Positions 60,613 through 64,000 of a DNA stretch of 64,000 bases are shown in pieces (position 1 is the stretch's first letter; every line of letters begins with the position of its first letter). The position numbers were made by a program, and so were the translations under genes. Source of the stretch: Clostridium pascui (lineage in GTDB: Bacteria > Bacillota > Clostridia > Clostridiales > Clostridiaceae); NCBI RefSeq assembly GCF_016908015.1, contig NZ_JAFBDB010000006.1:186001-250000 (forward strand), given 5' to 3'. The notes under the pieces were generated by a model that did no database searches, was not told the origin of the DNA, and saw only the letters and a list, made by a program, of their open reading frames with translations.

Positions 60613-61947
60613 ATGGAATTAGGAAAATATGCATTGATTTCGGCTCCGTCGTTAATAGCGCTATTACCGTTACTAGTTTATTTAATAATGGTCTTTAGAA
60701 ATAAATCTAATTTATCAGGTTTAATTGTAGGTGTAATTGTAGCTGCAGTTTTAACGGGACAGGGGCTTAAAGCGTTAGCTGGAATCTTTGCTACCTCACT
60801 AGGATCCTTCTTGGCTATAATAGGAATTATAATCATGTGTGGAAGTGGACTTGGCTACTTAATGAATAAAACAAAAGTGAGTCAAACACTTGTGTACTGG
60901 ATTGTAAAGGGAATTGGAGTTAATACTGAAAAGAAAGGTATGGCGGCAGTTATAATTAGTTCCATTGTTATATGTGGATTGCTTGGAACATTAGCTGGCG
61001 GCAATGCAATTATTGCACCTGTTATCATTCCTGTTGTGGCTGCAGTTGGACTTACTCCAAGTGCTGTATGTGCTTTGTTTAAAGTTGCTGGGGAGGTTGG
61101 GCTAATACTGGGTCCGCTTACTGGTGTTACTATTGCAACCATGGGTGTTACAGGTCTTTCTTATGGAAAGCTTATGTTGTGGGCCGTTATTCCTTTTAGT
61201 ATAGTATGGATTGGTGCTACAGTTTTTGCTGTAACTAAAATTCAAAAGAAGCTAAAAGGTGTTGAAGTATATGAGATAACTGAAGACATGATTGATATTA
61301 ATAAAATGGTTGTAAGTACAGAGCAAAAACGCACAACGATATTATTTTTAATAGTGTTTGCTATCTTAGTTGGGTATGGTGTCATTACAAAACAAGGTAC
61401 AAATTATGCCATTATTGTAATGTTAATCTTATCTGCCATTCTTACCATTAGCAGCAGAATTGAAATTGATTCAGCAATCGACACATTTGTTGAAGGTGCA
61501 TCAAAGATGACAAACATGTTCTTTGTGTTTATTTTCTTTGAAGTAATGTTTAGCATGATAAATATTGGCGGTGGATTTGATGCTTTAGGTAAGCTTCTGA
61601 CAGGTCTTGTTGCAGGTGGAGGAAAGGCAGGAGTTTTAATTATCGCTTCTTTAGTTGGAGGATTTGGTATTGAAGCAGCTGCAGTTGCTGAAATTACAAT
61701 AGTGCACAAAATGTTTATAGATCTAGTTAATTCAGTTGGATTGCCAATGCAAATATGGGCTACAGCAATACTAGCAGCTACAAGAATTACAGGTTCTTTA
61801 TATCCAACTGCAAATCTTGCAGGACAGTTAGGCATAGCGCGCTGCAGCAATACCAAAACGGTTTTAAAGGCAACCTGGGTTGGAGCGGCTGCACTTTGGA
61901 TTTGGGTTATGGTTTGGGCATTTATTGGACCAATGCTAGCAGGATAA
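60613..61947 (+). CDS. GntP-family permease
   Basis: 444 residues with about twelve transmembrane segments. GntP/CitMHS-like features are IIMCGSGLGYLMNKTKVSQTLV and ATLAGGNAIIAPVIIPVVAAVGLTPSAV near residues 125-155, and GGFGIEAAAVAEITIVHKMFID in the second half. GntP carriers take up gluconate and related hydroxy acids; here the substrate may be a D-amino acid derivative or sugar acid. GGGGGAAGG before the ATG. It is in an operon with the deacylase. Confidence 0.85.
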   Translation: MELGKYALISAPSLIALLPLLVYLIMVFRNKSNLSGLIVGVIVAAVLTGQGLKALAGIFATSLGSFLAIIGIIIMCGSGLGYLMNKTKVSQTLVYWIVKGIGVNTEKKGMAAVIISSIVICGLLGTLAGGNAIIAPVIIPVVAAVGLTPSAVCALFKVAGEVGLILGPLTGVTIATMGVTGLSYGKLMLWAVIPFSIVWIGATVFAVTKIQKKLKGVEVYEITEDMIDINKMVVSTEQKRTTILFLIVFAILVGYGVITKQGTNYAIIVMLILSAILTISSRIEIDSAIDTFVEGASKMTNMFFVFIFFEVMFSMINIGGGFDALGKLLTGLVAGGGKAGVLIIASLVGGFGIEAAAVAEITIVHKMFIDLVNSVGLPMQIWATAILAATRITGSLYPTANLAGQLGIARCSNTKTVLKATWVGAAALWIWVMVWAFIGPMLAG

Positions 61948-62276
61948 AAATAAATAAGGTATTATATGTTAGCTATTAGCTAGGAAAGAAAGCTTTACAC
62001 ATTGATGTATTATGAATGAAGGCATACTGTGATAGAGATTAAAAGGGAAATTGTAACTCAATTTCCTTTTTAGTTGTGTGGTAAACTTATTTAAGTAAGA
62101 TTAATTATAATTTATTTTCAATATCTAGTAGCTAATTCTAGGTAATTGCATAATTTTAGGATAAAAAAGAATATTCTCACAAAATGCTCTTGAAAATATC
62201 ACTATCAAGATGTATACTGTATATAGGTGGTAAATTTGGAACAATGTTCAGCATGCAAGAACGAAAGAGGTTTGGG
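61948..62276. other. Gap between GntP and IclR genes with a terminator
   Basis: No gene seen. At 62041-62072 AAAAGGGAAATTG / CAATTTCCTTTT forms a terminator for the deacylase-permease transcript. The rest is AT-rich with the IclR promoter. A longer frame from 62184 into the IclR gene is open but lacks a ribosome binding site. Confidence 0.7.
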
Positions 62277-63029
62277 ATGGAAGATAAAATAAAAGTAAAA
62301 TCTTTAAAAAAAGCATTAGATATACTTGAATGTTTTTCTCTAGAAGAACTAGAGCTGGGCATTACAGATATAAGCAAAAGGTTAGATATATGTAAAAGTA
62401 ATGTTCATAACATAATTTCAACTTTAGAAGCTTGTGGGTATGTAGAGCAAAACAAGGACAATGAAAAGTATAGATTAGGTCGTAAAATAATCAAATTGTC
62501 TCATATTAGTGCAAGAACAATTGGTTTTCAAAGTATTGTTCATAAGTGCGTAAACGAACTTACAGGCAGTATTGGTGAAATTGTATATTTTGGGATACCT
62601 GATGGAGAAAATGTTATGTACATGGAGGGTGGATTCCCTGAAAAAGCATATAATATACGATGGATACAGGGACTAACAGCACCACTTGTATGTACTGCCA
62701 TTGGGAAAGCGATGCTGGCATTTTTGGATGAAAAATTAATAGAGACAATTTTAGAAAAGCCACTAACAAAATTTACAGATTATACAATTCTTAATCCAGA
62801 AGGAATTAAGGAGCAGCTTAAGAATATACGTAAATTTGGATACAGCATAGACAACATGGAACATGAATATGGTATCAAATGTGTTGGTGTACCGGTATTT
62901 GATAAAAACAATGAATTAATTGGTGCATTAAGTACAACAGGTCCATCACTTAGATTTGACGATAAGCATATAGAAATTTTTGCAAATATGTTAAAAGAAA
63001 AGGCGGAATTAATAAAACGGAATACGTAA
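62277..63029 (+). CDS. IclR-family transcriptional regulator
   Basis: 250 residues from the ATG that follows AAAGAGG. The N-terminal helix-turn-helix reads KSLKKALDILECFS and LGITDISKRLDICKSNVHNIISTLEACGYVEQ, and the C-terminal IclR effector domain reads LVCTAIGKAMLAFLDEKLIE and NMEHEYGIKCVGVPVFDKNNELIGALSTTGP. IclR proteins repress or activate catabolic operons and bind small organic acids or sugar derivatives. The nearby deacylase, permease and sialidase-like genes are the probable targets. Confidence 0.92.
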   Translation: MEDKIKVKSLKKALDILECFSLEELELGITDISKRLDICKSNVHNIISTLEACGYVEQNKDNEKYRLGRKIIKLSHISARTIGFQSIVHKCVNELTGSIGEIVYFGIPDGENVMYMEGGFPEKAYNIRWIQGLTAPLVCTAIGKAMLAFLDEKLIETILEKPLTKFTDYTILNPEGIKEQLKNIRKFGYSIDNMEHEYGIKCVGVPVFDKNNELIGALSTTGPSLRFDDKHIEIFANMLKEKAELIKRNT

Positions 63030-63138
63030 CTTTAGGGAAAATACATTTTTCCCTAAAAAAATATATAAATATATGAACGACGTTCTCTAATGATGAACAA
63101 CTATAAAGATTTCTAATTACTTTATAGGAGGAATGAAA

Positions 63139-64000
63139 GTGTATGAAATTATAAACAGAGAATTTATAACAAATAAAGTTATGACAGATATGTGCCATGC
63201 CTCTAGTCTATTAAAGTTAAAAAACGGATCTATATTATGTGTATGGTTTGGGGGAAGTAAGGAAGGAAATGATGACGTATCCATATGGATGTCTAAAAGA
63301 AAAGACAACATTTGGAGTATACCAGTTAAGGTTACAGATGAAAAAAATGTTCATTGGAATCCAGTGCTTTTTCAATATAAAAGTGATGAAACAGTATTGT
63401 TTTATAAAGTAGGTAAAGAAATTAGCAGGTGGAAGACCATGATTAAAATATCGCATAATGATGGTGGCACCTGGGACAAGGCATATGAGATGGTAAAAGG
63501 GGATGAAGGTGGTAGAGGACCCGTTAGAAATAAACCAATTAGATTATCCAACGGAAGAATTTTAGCGCCAGGATCATTAGAAGATGGGATATGGAGTGCT
63601 TTCGTTGATTACTCTGATGATGGTGGGGAAACTTGGACTAAAAGTAATAACATAATTATTGAAGGCATTGTTGGAAGTAAATTTGAGCGTACCGTAAGAG
63701 CGGATGAAAGCAATGTACAAGTGAGTGAACAGTCATTCTTTGGTAGAGGGGTGATTCAGCCAACATTATGGGAATCAGTAAAAGGGAATATACATATGCT
63801 CCTAAGAAGTACTGAGGGTAAGATATACAGAAGTGATTCAAATGACTATGGGGAAACTTGGGCTAAAGCATATGAAACGTCACTTCCTAATAATAATAGT
63901 GGTATTGATTTAGTAAAACTAGAAGATGGTACTTTAGCCCTAGTATATAATCCTATTGGAGTGAATTGGGGAGGCAGAACACCAATATCTCTTGCGGTCT
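63139..64000 (+). CDS. Sialidase-like Asp-box protein, partial at window end
   Basis: Open from GTG at 63139 (AGGAGG 7 bases upstream) to the window edge, 287 residues so far. Three Asp-boxes are visible: SHNDGGTWDKA, SDDGGETWTKS and SNDYGETWAKA. WFGGSKEGNDDVSI near the start and RNKPIRL in the middle are typical of the BNR-repeat sialidase-like family. No signal peptide, so it is cytoplasmic; many such proteins are not true sialidases. It lies in an IclR-linked catabolic block with a D-aminoacylase-type enzyme. Confidence 0.8.
   Translation, partial: MYEIINREFITNKVMTDMCHASSLLKLKNGSILCVWFGGSKEGNDDVSIWMSKRKDNIWSIPVKVTDEKNVHWNPVLFQYKSDETVLFYKVGKEISRWKTMIKISHNDGGTWDKAYEMVKGDEGGRGPVRNKPIRLSNGRILAPGSLEDGIWSAFVDYSDDGGETWTKSNNIIIEGIVGSKFERTVRADESNVQVSEQSFFGRGVIQPTLWESVKGNIHMLLRSTEGKIYRSDSNDYGETWAKAYETSLPNNNSGIDLVKLEDGTLALVYNPIGVNWGGRTPISLAV

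Noticed and set aside
63031-63058. TTTAGGGAAA / TTTCCCTAAA hairpin as terminator of the IclR gene
   Set aside because: An A-run, not a T-run, follows on the plus strand, so it does not look like an intrinsic terminator; it may be a binding site or chance.
1-64000. CRISPR arrays, tRNA or rRNA genes, prophage
   Set aside because: No regularly spaced repeats, no cloverleaf or CCA-type gene ends and no phage structural genes were seen; the holin-like gene at 50399 stands alone.

Overview
The window looks like a chromosomal segment of a strict anaerobe of the genus Clostridium or a close relative. The DNA is strongly AT-rich, the ribosome binding sites are strong AGGAGG types, TTG and GTG starts are frequent, and the gene content is clostridial: a class I hybrid-cluster protein, ribonuclease J, a split LysO lysine exporter, orphan PAS histidine kinases and a cyclic-di-GMP-I riboswitch. 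There are no rRNA or tRNA genes, no CRISPR array and no intact insertion sequence or prophage. Genes lie on both strands in short operons, mostly separated by clear intrinsic terminators.

Region 1 (1-12.8 kb): a membrane M50 protease, a secreted M14 carboxypeptidase, then a cluster that appears co-regulated: a DUF401 transporter, a redoxin, a MarR regulator, two MalY/PatB C-S lyases and an APC permease. Two kinds of palindrome recur upstream of these genes. A PadR-DUF2812 pair with an operator inside its promoter, and nudC, follow. Region 2 (13-21.6 kb): a secreted DUF3298 tandem-repeat protein, UV endonuclease UvsE, a YczE membrane protein, a GNAT acetyltransferase, and an unusual pair in which a periplasmic-type binding lipoprotein is coupled to a Cache-PAS histidine kinase with no transporter nearby. 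Region 3 (21.7-30.3 kb): two nearly identical 513-residue membrane proteins in tandem, a LytTR-DUF3021-ABC exporter operon with LytTR-type direct repeats, a ComEC-like metallo-hydrolase lipoprotein with DUF3006, and a MORN-repeat protein.

Region 4 (30.3-42.9 kb): rnj behind a long leader, then the most unusual locus: FadR-type regulator, AtuA-like DUF1446 protein, DUF4387 protein, two ABC permeases, a solute-binding lipoprotein, a three-domain 700-residue ADP-ribosylglycohydrolase homologue, an esterase and a second ADP-ribosylglycohydrolase homologue. It reads as an inducible uptake and cytoplasmic degradation pathway for an unknown, probably esterified glycosidic compound. Region 5 (43-51 kb): another histidine kinase, a HAD phosphatase, a structured noncoding RNA with its own promoter and terminator, split LysO, small stress-type proteins and a degenerate protein kinase. 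Region 6 (51-58.8 kb): a c-di-GMP-I riboswitch controlling a chemoreceptor, tcdA, a YgjP-type metallopeptidase, a cation efflux protein and hcp. Region 7 (59-64 kb): N-acyl-D-amino-acid deacylase, GntP permease, IclR regulator and a sialidase-like protein cut by the window end.

All assignments come from reading the sequence and from family knowledge; no searches were run.
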